Source: Flavobacterium sangjuense
Lineage (GTDB): Bacteria; Bacteroidota; Bacteroidia; Flavobacteriales; Flavobacteriaceae
Direction: 5' to 3'
Length of the DNA stretch: 64,000 bases
NCBI RefSeq assembly: GCF_004797125.1
Contig: NZ_CP038810.1
Span: 2,170,001-2,234,000, forward strand
Positions 17,882 through 26,312 of the stretch are shown piece after piece (the first letter of the stretch is position 1; each line of letters opens with the position of its first letter). The notes under the pieces are model-generated. The model did not search any database. It was not told the origin of the DNA and saw only the letters and a list, made by a program, of their open reading frames with translations. The translations under genes were made by a program, and so were the position numbers.

Positions 17882-18442
17882 CTATTTTTTCCAATTCTTT
17901 CTTAACAACGAATAAATAACGGTATCCCAAAACTTTCCTTCCCATAATTCATTTTCCAGTAGGTGAGCTTCTTTTACAAAACCATTTTTTTGTAAAACTC
18001 TTTCAGATGCAATGTTCCCAGGGTCAATAATCGCTTCAATAGAATGCAAGTCCATTTGTTCAAAACCGTACGCAACGACTGCTTTTATCGCTTCTGTAAT
18101 GTAACCTTTTCCATTGTGTTCAGGAAAAGACATATAGCCAATTTCAGCACGATGATTTTCGGGAGAAATTCTGTAATGACCAATGATGCCAATGATTTTT
18201 GGGTTTCCTTTGATGGTAATTCCCCAATTAATTCCGGTATTGCTGATAATTTTATCTTCAATCATGGCAATATGTTCCAATGCGTCTTCGGTTGTTTTTG
18301 CCAAAGGCCGTGGAATATATTTCATGATTTCAGGATTGCCGCGAAGTCCTAAAACTTCTTCAACATCATTATTATCTATACGTCGCAATAACAAACGTTC
18401 GGTTTCTATGTTTTGGAATGGATGGAAATTTATAGTAAGCAT
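17882..18442 (-). CDS. GNAT N-acetyltransferase, RimJ/RimL type
   Basis: 186 residues with the layout of RimJ/RimL-like acetyltransferases: ETERLLLRRI at the N-terminus, IIGHYRISPENHRAEIGYMS, the acetyl-CoA loop HNGKGYITEAIKAVVAYGF, and SERVLQKNGFVKEA. It would transfer acetyl from acetyl-CoA to a protein N-terminus or small amine; the substrate is unknown. Cytosolic. Single-gene unit with its own -7 box. Confidence 0.9.
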   Translation of the reverse strand: MLTINFHPFQNIETERLLLRRIDNNDVEEVLGLRGNPEIMKYIPRPLAKTTEDALEHIAMIEDKIISNTGINWGITIKGNPKIIGIIGHYRISPENHRAEIGYMSFPEHNGKGYITEAIKAVVAYGFEQMDLHSIEAIIDPGNIASERVLQKNGFVKEAHLLENELWEGKFWDTVIYSLLRKNWKK

Positions 18443-18458
18443 AGTTATGTTTTTTTTG

Positions 18459-18466
18459 CAAAATTA
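18459..18466 (-). promoter_or_regulatory. -7 box (TAATTTTG) for the acetyltransferase
   Basis: TAnnTTTG on the minus strand, 17 bases upstream of the acetyltransferase ATG. The rest of the 287-base divergent gap (18443-18729) shows no ORF or RNA gene I can support. Confidence 0.45.
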
Positions 18467-18729
18467 TAGAATTTCAATACTAAAATTGAATCCTTTGGAT
18501 GAATTACTTTCCAAAAATCAGATTAAAATATATTATCGACGAACGATATTAAAGTAAGAAATATACCCAATATAATTTAATATAAGTGCATTTTGTCGAT
18601 TTTATTTGTGCTTTAATCGATAAAAGTTGTAGAATTGTCTAACCAAATCAAACAATACGTTCTGTCAATATTAATCGAATAAAGTGTTTGCCCCACATCT
18701 ACTTTATTAAAAAAACTTAACCTACTACT

Positions 18730-19230
18730 ATGAAAGCAAAAATGTTCAGAGCATTGTTGCCGTTAGCAATTGTGTTCACCATGGTATCCTGTTCTTCTGA
18801 TTCTTCAGAAGGTTCTTCAGCTGACAACAAAGTTGTAACTACCTATAATTACAATGAAACTGAGTTGAGACTTGTTACACTTATCAATGATTATCGTGCA
18901 AGTATTGGATTGAATACACTTCAAGTAATCAATCATATCTCTTACAAATCACAAGAGCACAATATTTATATGATTGATAATGATGTGGTAAACCACGATT
19001 ATTTCCAACAAAGATCTAACAATCTGATCCAAGTATTAGGAGCAGAAAGGGTAGGCGAGAACATTGCCTACAACTACCAAACCCCAGAAAGCGCTATGAG
19101 TGCCTGGTTAAACAGCCCAGCTCACAAAGACAACATCGAGGGTAATTACACTCATTTGGGTATATCCGTAACAGTTGATGAAACAACCGGAAAAAAATAT
19201 TACACCAATATGTTTATAAAGAAAAAATAG
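18730..19230 (+). CDS. CAP (SCP/PR1)-domain lipoprotein
   Basis: A lipoprotein signal with lipobox MVSC (Cys21) and a serine/acidic linker (SSDSSEGSSADN). Residues ~38-166 form a CAP domain: LVTLINDYRASIG, HN and VNHDYFQQRS with the conserved His, ERVGENIAYNY, and MSAWLNSPAHKDNIEG. Bacterial CAP proteins sit in the envelope and some are proteases or wall-associated, but no activity can be assigned here. The start follows CTACTACT, as in the response regulator at 6458. Ends at a bidirectional terminator. Confidence 0.9.
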   Translation: MKAKMFRALLPLAIVFTMVSCSSDSSEGSSADNKVVTTYNYNETELRLVTLINDYRASIGLNTLQVINHISYKSQEHNIYMIDNDVVNHDYFQQRSNNLIQVLGAERVGENIAYNYQTPESAMSAWLNSPAHKDNIEGNYTHLGISVTVDETTGKKYYTNMFIKKK

Positions 19231-19259
19231 TTTGTTTAGTTTAATTTTGATGTGCTAAG

Positions 19260-19288
19260 AAAACCCATTCAGTAGAGTGGGTTTTTTA
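19260..19288. terminator. Bidirectional terminator
   Basis: AAACCCATTC and GAGTGGGTTT (one wobble pair) around an AGTA loop, with A tract and T tract on either side. It serves the CAP lipoprotein (+) and the exonuclease-like gene (-), whose stop is at 19286. Confidence 0.8.
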
Positions 19289-19882
19289 TTTAAAACCTAA
19301 TCGGGTCTTTAATTTAAGAAACAATAATGAGATAGAATAGGCATCGTCTGAAGCTGAATTCCTTTCATTTAAAGGAAGTTTGTAATGCTTTACTAAATCT
19401 TCAAGTGAAAAAGATTTGTTTGTAATGTCCATTAACTTCTGATGCATTATTTCGACATCTAATGCTTCATTCTTTAATTTTCCGCATTCCATTTTCTCCA
19501 GCACATCATTAATCATTTCTATGTCAAAATGGATTCGGTGCCCAACTAAAACCGCATTGCCAATATAATCTACTAACGCTTGTATGGCTTGAGGTTCAGC
19601 TAGTTTTGCCAGTTTACTTTCAATTAGAAACTCATTTGACAATCCATTGTCGTGAAGGTATTTGTATTGCAAAATCACCACTTCAAAATTATCTCCAATT
19701 CGGATAACATCATTCACAACAGCAACAGCTCCAAAGGATAAGATGACGTCTTTTTTTGGATTTAAACCCGTAGTTTCTGTGCTTAAAACCACATATCTAT
19801 TGGATTTGGTTTCAAACTTTGCTAGATACGATTTCCAAAAATCAGGATATTCTTTGTTGATATTTTTTATCCAATCTATCAT
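19286..19882 (-). CDS. DnaQ-like exonuclease-fold protein with degenerate active site
   Basis: The fold matches DEDDh 3'-5' exonucleases (epsilon/PolC type), but motif I reads STETTG, with Ser34 in place of the metal-binding Asp (E36 kept). Motif II is GHRIHFD (D120), and motif III is NSASDD, with Asn175 in place of the general-base His. Two of five catalytic residues are thus changed. It starts 2 bases after the DUF294/CBS protein on the same strand, a pairing known in many bacteria. It may be a regulatory or binding partner of that protein rather than a nuclease. Length (198) is normal and the frame is intact. Confidence 0.8.
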   Translation of the reverse strand: MIDWIKNINKEYPDFWKSYLAKFETKSNRYVVLSTETTGLNPKKDVILSFGAVAVVNDVIRIGDNFEVVILQYKYLHDNGLSNEFLIESKLAKLAEPQAIQALVDYIGNAVLVGHRIHFDIEMINDVLEKMECGKLKNEALDVEIMHQKLMDITNKSFSLEDLVKHYKLPLNERNSASDDAYSISLLFLKLKTRLGFK

Positions 19883-19884
19883 AT

Positions 19885-21801
19885 TTATGAAAATTGAGTT
19901 AATTGAAATTTATCTTTTATCAATTCTTCCAATTCTTTCATTGGACCCAAAGCATTCTTCATTTTTTCTTTATCAACTTTTGAAAGCTCTTCAACATTAA
20001 TATAATCACCGGTGCTGTCGTTTTTTAGTCCTTCAAGTGTTCTGAATTTTGATAGAATTAAAAAAGCATCTGCACAATTTAAATAAATTTCAGAAAACTT
20101 AGGATCTGCAATAGCTAATTGTTTAAATCTCAAATAAGTATTGTTTATTCCTTTAAGATTCAAACTTATTGCGAATAGCCTAGCACCATCAACCAGTGGC
20201 ATGATGGCTTTATTCTTAATATCAAATTTTCCTTTATGATCACCTTCTTCTTCGAGATTGAATTTTCTGAAAAAGTTTATTGGGGCATTTTTCCGCAAGG
20301 CATCGTTCCCAAGATAATCAAAGAATAACGCATTGTTTTTAGTATTCTTTAAAATCAAATCATCAAGTGTGTCTTCAATCTTGCCTTCGCCAAAAACAAG
20401 CTCATAATCAAAAAAGATGCTGCTAATGTCATTCGATTTTTCACCAGGAGTTTTCATCCAGTTGTTATATTGTTTTATCCAGTCTGACATTGATTTACAC
20501 CAAAGCATGTTGCTTGCCATATGGCCATTAGGACAGAAATCATAACCAACTTTTTCAAGTATGGTAGTTGTTCGTTTGGCTAATTTCAAAAAATAATCTT
20601 TGACATCTCTGTATTTTTCTTCAGCAACATCTTCAAATACTAAAAAACTATCCTGATCCGTCAATAAAAATTGCTCTTTTCTTCCTTGACTACCAATGCT
20701 AAACCAGGCAAATCGGGCTGGAGGTGAACCCAAATCGAGAATAGACAATTCAATAGAACGTTTTATAATAGCTGTAATAATTTCACCCGAAATATTATAT
20801 ATATGTGGTAAAGGAATATTTTTGGCAATTGACGATTGAATTAAATCGGTTAGTTTTTCTCTAACTAGCTTAAGTTCTTTAGGTGAAAGGGAACGCTTTA
20901 TTTCCTTAATCAAAACACCCGGATTATTTGCTTGAGCCACAATCAAATCGTGCTCGGAAATTACTCCTTTAACCTCAGATTTATCAGAACCATCAACCGT
21001 TACACATAAATGACTCACATTATTTTTTAGCATCAATAGTTGCGCTTCGGCCACAGAAACATTTTCAGGAACGGTAATTACCGGTGAGGACATGATTTTA
21101 TCTATAGTTGAAATAAGTGGAAATCTGCCATTAGCAATTTTAGATCTAAAATCGGTATCAGTAACAATGCCAATAGGATGGTTTTGTTCGGTTACAACCA
21201 CACTGTCAGTAAGGTTTTCAGTCATCAATTGTGCCGTATCTTTTGCAATAGCTGAAACACTGACTTTTAAAGGTGTTTTATTATAAGCTAAGGACTGAAA
21301 ATACTGTATTTCATTTTGCTGACCTTCAGTATAAACATTATCAGTAATCAGTTTTCCTCGGTTTTCTTTGTCAAAAGGGTTTCTGGTATTTGTAGCAAAA
21401 CTTTCCAGTAAGAAATCCAAAACCTGAGGGTTTTGAGCCACGAAAGGTTTAAAAACTGCAATAGGGATTGCATAGACAATACTGTCTTCGCGTGCCTTAG
21501 CGGTCATCATATAATTGTTTTTGGCAAAAAATGGACGTAAACCAAAAACATCTCCAGCATAACATTTGTTTAATAGCGTTTCTTCAGCATCGGCAATTAC
21601 AGAAAGATTAATTACACCGGAAGCAACCACATAAAAACTATCGTGGAGTTTATCATTAATTTGAAATAGGATTTTATGCTTATCTAAATTGATAACACCA
21701 ATACTTGTAGCAACCTGAATCAGTTCTTCGTGACTCAAATAACTAAAAGGTGAATATTCCTTTAAAAAGTTGGCAATGTTTTCGGCAACAGAATTACTCA
21801 T
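19885..21801 (-). CDS. cNMP-binding / CBS / DUF294 nucleotidyltransferase-like protein
   Basis: Domains in order: a Crp-like cyclic-nucleotide-binding domain (~15-130, including YAGDVFGLRPFF), two CBS domains (~165-285, with HPIGIVTDTDFR and EVKGVISEHDL), a GlnD-like nucleotidyltransferase domain (~300-440) with GSQGRKEQFLLTDQDS, and a helical DUF294 C-terminal domain. The nucleotidyltransferase GS...DQD motif is intact. Such proteins are thought to be signal-sensing regulators in the cytosol; the target is unknown. It is translationally coupled to the exonuclease-like gene (2-base gap). Confidence 0.9.
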   Translation of the reverse strand: MSNSVAENIANFLKEYSPFSYLSHEELIQVATSIGVINLDKHKILFQINDKLHDSFYVVASGVINLSVIADAEETLLNKCYAGDVFGLRPFFAKNNYMMTAKAREDSIVYAIPIAVFKPFVAQNPQVLDFLLESFATNTRNPFDKENRGKLITDNVYTEGQQNEIQYFQSLAYNKTPLKVSVSAIAKDTAQLMTENLTDSVVVTEQNHPIGIVTDTDFRSKIANGRFPLISTIDKIMSSPVITVPENVSVAEAQLLMLKNNVSHLCVTVDGSDKSEVKGVISEHDLIVAQANNPGVLIKEIKRSLSPKELKLVREKLTDLIQSSIAKNIPLPHIYNISGEIITAIIKRSIELSILDLGSPPARFAWFSIGSQGRKEQFLLTDQDSFLVFEDVAEEKYRDVKDYFLKLAKRTTTILEKVGYDFCPNGHMASNMLWCKSMSDWIKQYNNWMKTPGEKSNDISSIFFDYELVFGEGKIEDTLDDLILKNTKNNALFFDYLGNDALRKNAPINFFRKFNLEEEGDHKGKFDIKNKAIMPLVDGARLFAISLNLKGINNTYLRFKQLAIADPKFSEIYLNCADAFLILSKFRTLEGLKNDSTGDYINVEELSKVDKEKMKNALGPMKELEELIKDKFQLTQFS

Positions 21802-21832
21802 GTGTTTATTTTAGGGAATAAATTTCTATTCA

Positions 21833-21840
21833 CAAAAATA
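21833..21840 (-). promoter_or_regulatory. -7 box (TATTTTTG) for the DUF294 operon
   Basis: TAnnTTTG on the minus strand, about 31 bases upstream of the start at 21801. A TTG (CAA at 21864-21866) lies 23 bases further upstream. The remaining AT-rich gap to 22041 shows no gene. Confidence 0.45.
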
Positions 21841-22041
21841 GCAAAGGTTTAGAGAAGAAGAAGCCAATTGTTAAAAACATTTGAAAAGTAATAATAGACA
21901 AGGAAGTGGTTGCTTTTCAAAAATACTATTTTACATAATATAAATTATAGTTCAATTGTGTTGTATTATTTTAATTTGAAATATAAAGTCATAACTTATT
22001 GTTTTTAAATAGTATAAACTACCTTTTGTAAAGTTATGATT

Positions 22042-23568
22042 CTAAAAATTAAGCTCTCTGAATTTTTTACCAATGGCTAAACTTAATTTGGTCTTATAAT
22101 CTTCAATTAGCCATTCGCGATAATTCTTGCTGGTTTTTCCCAAACAATTTACAAATCGTTTTACGCGGCTTTCAATATCATCAGACAATAATTTAGAAAG
22201 CATTCTTGCCTGGACTAATTCGGTTGTATTTTCAACACACATTAAAGCATGTTGCAGAATTGATTTTTCGAGAACTTCTTTGGAACGCAAATTTTGAGCA
22301 ACTCCTTTTTTAAATTCTTCTTCAATATCAATAGTTATATCAGCCGTTTTGGCAAACATCTTTCTAATGGATTCCGGCATTACATATTTGAAGTTATTTT
22401 CAATTTCGGCATCATCTCTAAGATTTTCCAAGTAATATTCAGGCGATCTGAAAATATGTTGCCAATCAACTGGGTCATTCCATAAACCAAATCGCAAAGC
22501 GTTATTCCCTAAATCGATAACCGTGAAAGTATCTTTATTTGGTAACTTTCTCGAACCACGTCCAATCATTTGAAAATATAATGTCAGGGATTTTGTGGCA
22601 CGATTTAAAATAATGCTTTCCACTGTTGGCTCATCAAATCCGGTAGTCAGGATTCCAACAGAGGTCAAAATAGCATCCGGTGTTTTTTTGAACCATTGTA
22701 AAATCTCTTTTCTGTCTTCTACAGAGGTTGTATTGTCCAAATGTCTTATAGGATAACCAGCTTCTCTAAAGGTTTCATAAACATATAAAGACGTATTGAT
22801 TCCGTTGTTGAATATTAAAGTCTTTTTTCCTAATGATTTTTCGGTATACGAATGCAATAATTTCTCCTGCATTACCATATTCATGTACAAATCATCAGAC
22901 GATTTAACGGTATAATCACCATTAATTCCAACTTTCAAAGATGTTAATCCAACGTCATAACTATAGGTTGTTGCTTTCGCTAAAAACCCTTTATCTATAA
23001 GCGATTGAATCGTATCACCAACAATAAGTTCACTATAATTATGATGCATTGGCAACTTAATATTTGAACTCAAAGGTGTTGCTGTAACGCCAAGAATGAA
23101 AGATTTCTTAAACGAACTCATCAATTTTCGAAACGAATTGTAATGTGCTTCATCAATAATGACCAAACCAACATTGTCAATCATCAGCTTTTCATCATTC
23201 AAACGATTTTTCAACGTTTCAACCATCGCCACAAAACAGGAATACTCATCCTGGTCGGGCAATTCTTTAATATTACTGTTGATGATTTTGTTTTTTACAT
23301 CAAACCCTTTAAGCATTTTTGAAGTTTGCTTGCAAAGCTCAATCCGATGTGTCAGCACTACAACTTTTTTGTCGTGTTTCGATAAATAACGTCTAACAAT
23401 TTCTGAAAAAATTACTGTTTTTCCGCCACCTGTCGGCAATTGATATAACAAATGATGATCACTTGGTGCATTATCTAATCGGTCAAAAATTTTGTCAATA
23501 TCGCCCTTTTGGTAACCGTAAAGTTCCTTTTTTTCTTCAATTTCGTGAATAAAATCTTTTTGAGACAT
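22042..23568 (-). CDS. DEAD/DEAH-box superfamily 2 helicase
   Basis: A stand-alone SF2 helicase of the SSL2/restriction-helicase type. Walker A LPTGGGKT, Ia VLTHRIELCKQ, DEAH box VIIDEAHYN, motif III GVTATP, motif V GILTTGFDEP, and motif VI QMIGRGSRK are all present, followed by a ~130-residue helical C-terminal region. No nuclease domain is attached and no restriction partner is adjacent. I start it at ATG 23568 (MSQKDFIHEI), because the -7 box occupies the upstream extension. Probably acts on DNA or RNA in the cytosol; the exact process is unknown. Confidence 0.9.
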   Translation of the reverse strand: MSQKDFIHEIEEKKELYGYQKGDIDKIFDRLDNAPSDHHLLYQLPTGGGKTVIFSEIVRRYLSKHDKKVVVLTHRIELCKQTSKMLKGFDVKNKIINSNIKELPDQDEYSCFVAMVETLKNRLNDEKLMIDNVGLVIIDEAHYNSFRKLMSSFKKSFILGVTATPLSSNIKLPMHHNYSELIVGDTIQSLIDKGFLAKATTYSYDVGLTSLKVGINGDYTVKSSDDLYMNMVMQEKLLHSYTEKSLGKKTLIFNNGINTSLYVYETFREAGYPIRHLDNTTSVEDRKEILQWFKKTPDAILTSVGILTTGFDEPTVESIILNRATKSLTLYFQMIGRGSRKLPNKDTFTVIDLGNNALRFGLWNDPVDWQHIFRSPEYYLENLRDDAEIENNFKYVMPESIRKMFAKTADITIDIEEEFKKGVAQNLRSKEVLEKSILQHALMCVENTTELVQARMLSKLLSDDIESRVKRFVNCLGKTSKNYREWLIEDYKTKLSLAIGKKFRELNF

Positions 23569-23587
23569 GGCAATTTGTACAATTTTG

Positions 23588-23595
23588 CAAAAGTA
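23588..23595 (-). promoter_or_regulatory. -7 box (TACTTTTG) for the helicase
   Basis: TAnnTTTG on the minus strand, 20 bases before ATG 23568 and inside the possible longer reading frame, which supports the shorter start. Confidence 0.5.
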
Positions 23596-23644
23596 CATCT
23601 AAAAAAGAGTTATCGCTAAAATTAAATTGGTTATTTACAAAAAA

Positions 23645-24160
23645 TTAATATTCAAAGCGTTCTACTATGGCATTGAATTCATATTGGTTAACCCAATTTT
23701 GATGCAAAGTCTCATCTTTTATAGCCACTACTCTACTTTGAAATTCACTTAAAATTCCATGCTCCATCAAAAAACTAACGGTCTGTTGGAAAGAAGTCAG
23801 CATACTTTTGAAAAATAATTCCTGCTTGATAGTTTTCTCAGCAGAAAATGTCTGGGCAATCTCAATGTTGTAAAGCATTATATCGGCAATGATGAAAACA
23901 TCCACGCCAAGTGTTATAAAATGTTTGATGAATTTTTGAGCTACAGAACGACGCATTTTTGACTTCTTGCCTTTTACAGGAAAGTATTCATTGGATATTT
24001 TGAACTTAGCTTCACGAACTAATTTATCCTCATTGGGATTGAATACAAAATCATAATAGACTTTCACATCACTAAACTTATGGTACAATTCTATGATTTG
24101 CTCTTCCAATTGCTCTTTATTAAGCTCGTTTAAGTATTTTTTTAAATCGCGTTTACTCAT
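23645..24160 (-). CDS. DUF6155 family protein
   Basis: 171 residues, mostly helical, opening MSKRDLKKYLNELNKEQLEEQI, with VYYDFVFNPNEDKL and AKFKISNEYFPVKGKKSKMRRSVAQKFI; I recognise these as the DUF6155 family common in Flavobacteriaceae. There is no signal peptide or membrane segment. Function is unknown. It is a single gene with its own promoter, divergent from the DUF3817 gene. Confidence 0.75.
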   Translation of the reverse strand: MSKRDLKKYLNELNKEQLEEQIIELYHKFSDVKVYYDFVFNPNEDKLVREAKFKISNEYFPVKGKKSKMRRSVAQKFIKHFITLGVDVFIIADIMLYNIEIAQTFSAEKTIKQELFFKSMLTSFQQTVSFLMEHGILSEFQSRVVAIKDETLHQNWVNQYEFNAIVERFEY

Positions 24161-24165
24161 AATGA

Positions 24166-24173
24166 CAAATGTA
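24166..24173 (-). promoter_or_regulatory. -7 box (TACATTTG) for the DUF6155 gene
   Basis: TAnnTTTG on the minus strand, 6 bases before the ATG at 24160, implying a leaderless transcript. Confidence 0.5.
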
Positions 24174-24217
24174 AATTTCTTTATCGTTTATTGCCTCATA
24201 TAATTAATGATATTCAT

Positions 24218-24225
24218 TATTTTTG
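24218..24225 (+). promoter_or_regulatory. -7 box (TATTTTTG) for DUF3817-mscS
   Basis: TAnnTTTG 18 bases before ATG 24244, with a TTG at 24191-24193 (24-base spacer, slightly long). Confidence 0.5.
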
Positions 24226-24243
24226 CAGTATAAATTATAAATC

Positions 24244-24528
24244 ATGACCAAACTTTTCAAGTTCATTGCCATTGCTGAAGGTATTTCGTATTTAGTGTTA
24301 TTTTTTAATATGTTAGTTATAAAACGTTTAAACCCCGAATTATATAAATCTTTGCTGTTTCCAATTGGCATGGCTCATGGATTATTATTTATATCTTATG
24401 TAGTTTTAGCTTTCATCATTTGGAAAAATCAAAAGTGGACAATTAAAGAGTTTTTTATTGTTCAGGTAGCATCACTTCTTCCGTTTGGGACTTTTTATAT
24501 TGAAAAAAAATATTTGAAACATGCATAA
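24244..24528 (+). CDS. DUF3817 small membrane protein
   Basis: 94 residues with three hydrophobic segments (~4-26, 41-61, 70-86) and the family pattern FKFIAIAEGISYLVL ... GMAHGLLFISY ... LLPFGTFYIEKK. It is an inner-membrane protein of unknown function. It overlaps the downstream mechanosensitive channel gene by 8 bases, so the two are translated together. Confidence 0.88.
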   Translation: MTKLFKFIAIAEGISYLVLFFNMLVIKRLNPELYKSLLFPIGMAHGLLFISYVVLAFIIWKNQKWTIKEFFIVQVASLLPFGTFYIEKKYLKHA

Positions 24529-25786
24529 ACTAGTTGAAAAAATATTTGGCTGGTGCTATCCGTTACTCAAGAAACTTGATTTTGGTGAAACAATTTCAGC
24601 ATACTTAAGTCTGGCTGTAAATATTTTTATTCTTTCTGTTTTATCCTATATAATCTATTTGGTTTTCCGATTTGTATTGGTTCGAACCATGATTATAGTG
24701 GCAAAAAAAACAAAAACAAAATTTGATGATTTATTAGTTTCCAATAAAACGGCTAAATATATTGCTCATCTAATTCCGCTGCTCTTTATATATAAATGTG
24801 TTCCAATAATTCTGGAAAACTTTGTGTATTGGGAATCTATTTTCGGAAAACTCATTGGTATTTACATTGTTTTACTGAGTTTGTGGATTATCAAAACCAT
24901 TTTTAATGCACTGCGGGATCATTTAAAGCTTAACCCAAGATATAGCGACAAACCAATTGATAGTTACATTCAGGTAATTATGATAGTGTTGTGGGTTTTT
25001 GCTTTTATTTTTGTGGTTTCCAAAATTTTCGACATCAGAACCAGTACAATGCTGGGAACTTTTGGAGCTATTTCAGCCATTATCATTTTAATATTCAGAG
25101 ACACTATCCTCGGTTTTGTAGCTAGTGTGCAGGTTTCGTTAAACGATATGGTTCGCATCGGCGATTGGATAACGTTTGACAAATTTGGGGCAGATGGTGA
25201 TGTAATTGAAATCAATTTAGCAACTGTAAAAGTTCGAAATTTCGATAATACAACTACCACTATTCCAACCTACAGCATGATTTCTGATTCCTTCAGAAAC
25301 TGGCGCGGTATGTTGGATTCAGACGGAAGAAGAATAAAAAGACATATTTTAATCAAAGTAAACAGCATTCGGTTTTTAGATGAAAATGAACTTCAGGAAT
25401 TGAAAAAAATTCAATTGGTTAGTGATTACATTGATCTTCGTCAAACGGAAATTGATAAGTATAACAAAACACATCAGGTTGACAAATCGGTTTTAATCAA
25501 CGGAAGAAACATGACAAATTTTGGGCTTTTTCGAAAATATATCACCCAATATTTAAGTCAGTATCCGGGTTTAAACAAGGATATGATTTTGCTTTGCCGT
25601 CAGCTGCAACCTACTCCACAAGGTGTTCCGTTAGAGATTTATACTTTTTCTAATGACAAACGATTTGAAAATTATGAATACATCATGTCCGATATTTTTG
25701 ACCATATTTTTGCATCAATTCGTTTTTTTGATTTAGAAATCTATGAAATGCCTTCGGGTAAAAACGATTTTGTCGGCATCGACTAA
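24521..25786 (+). CDS. MscS-family mechanosensitive ion channel
   Basis: 421 residues with about five transmembrane helices in the first ~220 residues, then the MscS pore-lining helix and beta domain (GTFGAISAIIILIFRDTILGFVASVQVSLNDMVRIGDWI ~185-225 and TIPTYSMISDSFRNW). The long C-terminal soluble domain resembles the YbdG-type subgroup. It would open under membrane tension to protect against osmotic down-shock. Convergent 4-base overlap with the acyl-CoA thioesterase. Confidence 0.9.
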   Translation: MHKLVEKIFGWCYPLLKKLDFGETISAYLSLAVNIFILSVLSYIIYLVFRFVLVRTMIIVAKKTKTKFDDLLVSNKTAKYIAHLIPLLFIYKCVPIILENFVYWESIFGKLIGIYIVLLSLWIIKTIFNALRDHLKLNPRYSDKPIDSYIQVIMIVLWVFAFIFVVSKIFDIRTSTMLGTFGAISAIIILIFRDTILGFVASVQVSLNDMVRIGDWITFDKFGADGDVIEINLATVKVRNFDNTTTTIPTYSMISDSFRNWRGMLDSDGRRIKRHILIKVNSIRFLDENELQELKKIQLVSDYIDLRQTEIDKYNKTHQVDKSVLINGRNMTNFGLFRKYITQYLSQYPGLNKDMILLCRQLQPTPQGVPLEIYTFSNDKRFENYEYIMSDIFDHIFASIRFFDLEIYEMPSGKNDFVGID

Positions 25787-26172
25787 TCTTCTAATCGGTC
25801 TTTAACATACTCAATCTGAGTTTTACCATGAGCTTTGGGCTTTCCATCATCACCAAGACTAACCATAGTAATATGATCAATGGAAATAATGGTTTCTCTT
25901 GTCATCATATTTCTAACCTGACAAGTCAATGTGATTGAAGAGTTTCCAAATTTTATCACATCAATACCAATTTCAATAATATCACCTTGTCTCGCAGAGC
26001 TTCTGAAATTGATTTCAGACATGTGTTTGGTTACAATTTTGGAATTTTGAAGTTGGATGATAGAATATAAAGCCAATTCTTCATCAATCCACGCTAACAA
26101 TCTTCCACCAAACAAAGTATGATTGGGGTTTAAATCTTCGGGCTTTACCCATTTTCTGGTATGGAATCTCAT
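25783..26172 (-). CDS. Acyl-CoA thioesterase, hotdog fold (YciA-like)
   Basis: 129 residues with the single hotdog-domain pattern of YciA/BACH thioesterases: the catalytic NHTLFGGRLLAWIDEELALYS (Asn/Asp region), TKHMSEINFRSSARQGDIIEIG, and FGNSSITLTCQV. It hydrolyses acyl-CoA thioesters in the cytosol; chain length is unknown. Single gene with its own promoter, convergent with mscS. Confidence 0.9.
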   Translation of the reverse strand: MRFHTRKWVKPEDLNPNHTLFGGRLLAWIDEELALYSIIQLQNSKIVTKHMSEINFRSSARQGDIIEIGIDVIKFGNSSITLTCQVRNMMTRETIISIDHITMVSLGDDGKPKAHGKTQIEYVKDRLED

Positions 26173-26194
26173 TTTTGTATTTAGTTTATGAACA

Positions 26195-26202
26195 CAAAAA
26201 TA
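26195..26202 (-). promoter_or_regulatory. -7 box (TATTTTTG) for the thioesterase
   Basis: TAnnTTTG on the minus strand, 23 bases upstream of ATG 26172, in the divergent gap before the OmpA-family gene. Confidence 0.45.
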
Positions 26203-26240
26203 ATGATTTCAACATTTGCACGCATTAAAGTACAAAAAAG

Positions 26241-26270
26241 TTGATTTTTAATTGTAAACATTTATATTTG
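26241..26270 (+). promoter_or_regulatory. Promoter for the OmpA-family gene
   Basis: TTG at 26241-26243, a 19-base spacer and TATATTTG at 26263-26270: the best full Bacteroidota promoter in the window. The leader would be about 35-40 bases. Confidence 0.65.
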
Positions 26271-26312
26271 TACCGTTTGTAAAATATTATTAATTATCGA
26301 AAATCAAACCAT

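Noticed and set aside
18183..18557. 124-residue plus-strand ORF overlapping the acetyltransferase
   Set aside because: Antisense to a recognised GNAT gene; no start context or homology.
22042..23568. Restriction-modification or phage-defence system around the helicase
   Set aside because: No methyltransferase, specificity or nuclease gene is adjacent; neighbours are DUF294 and DUF6155 genes.
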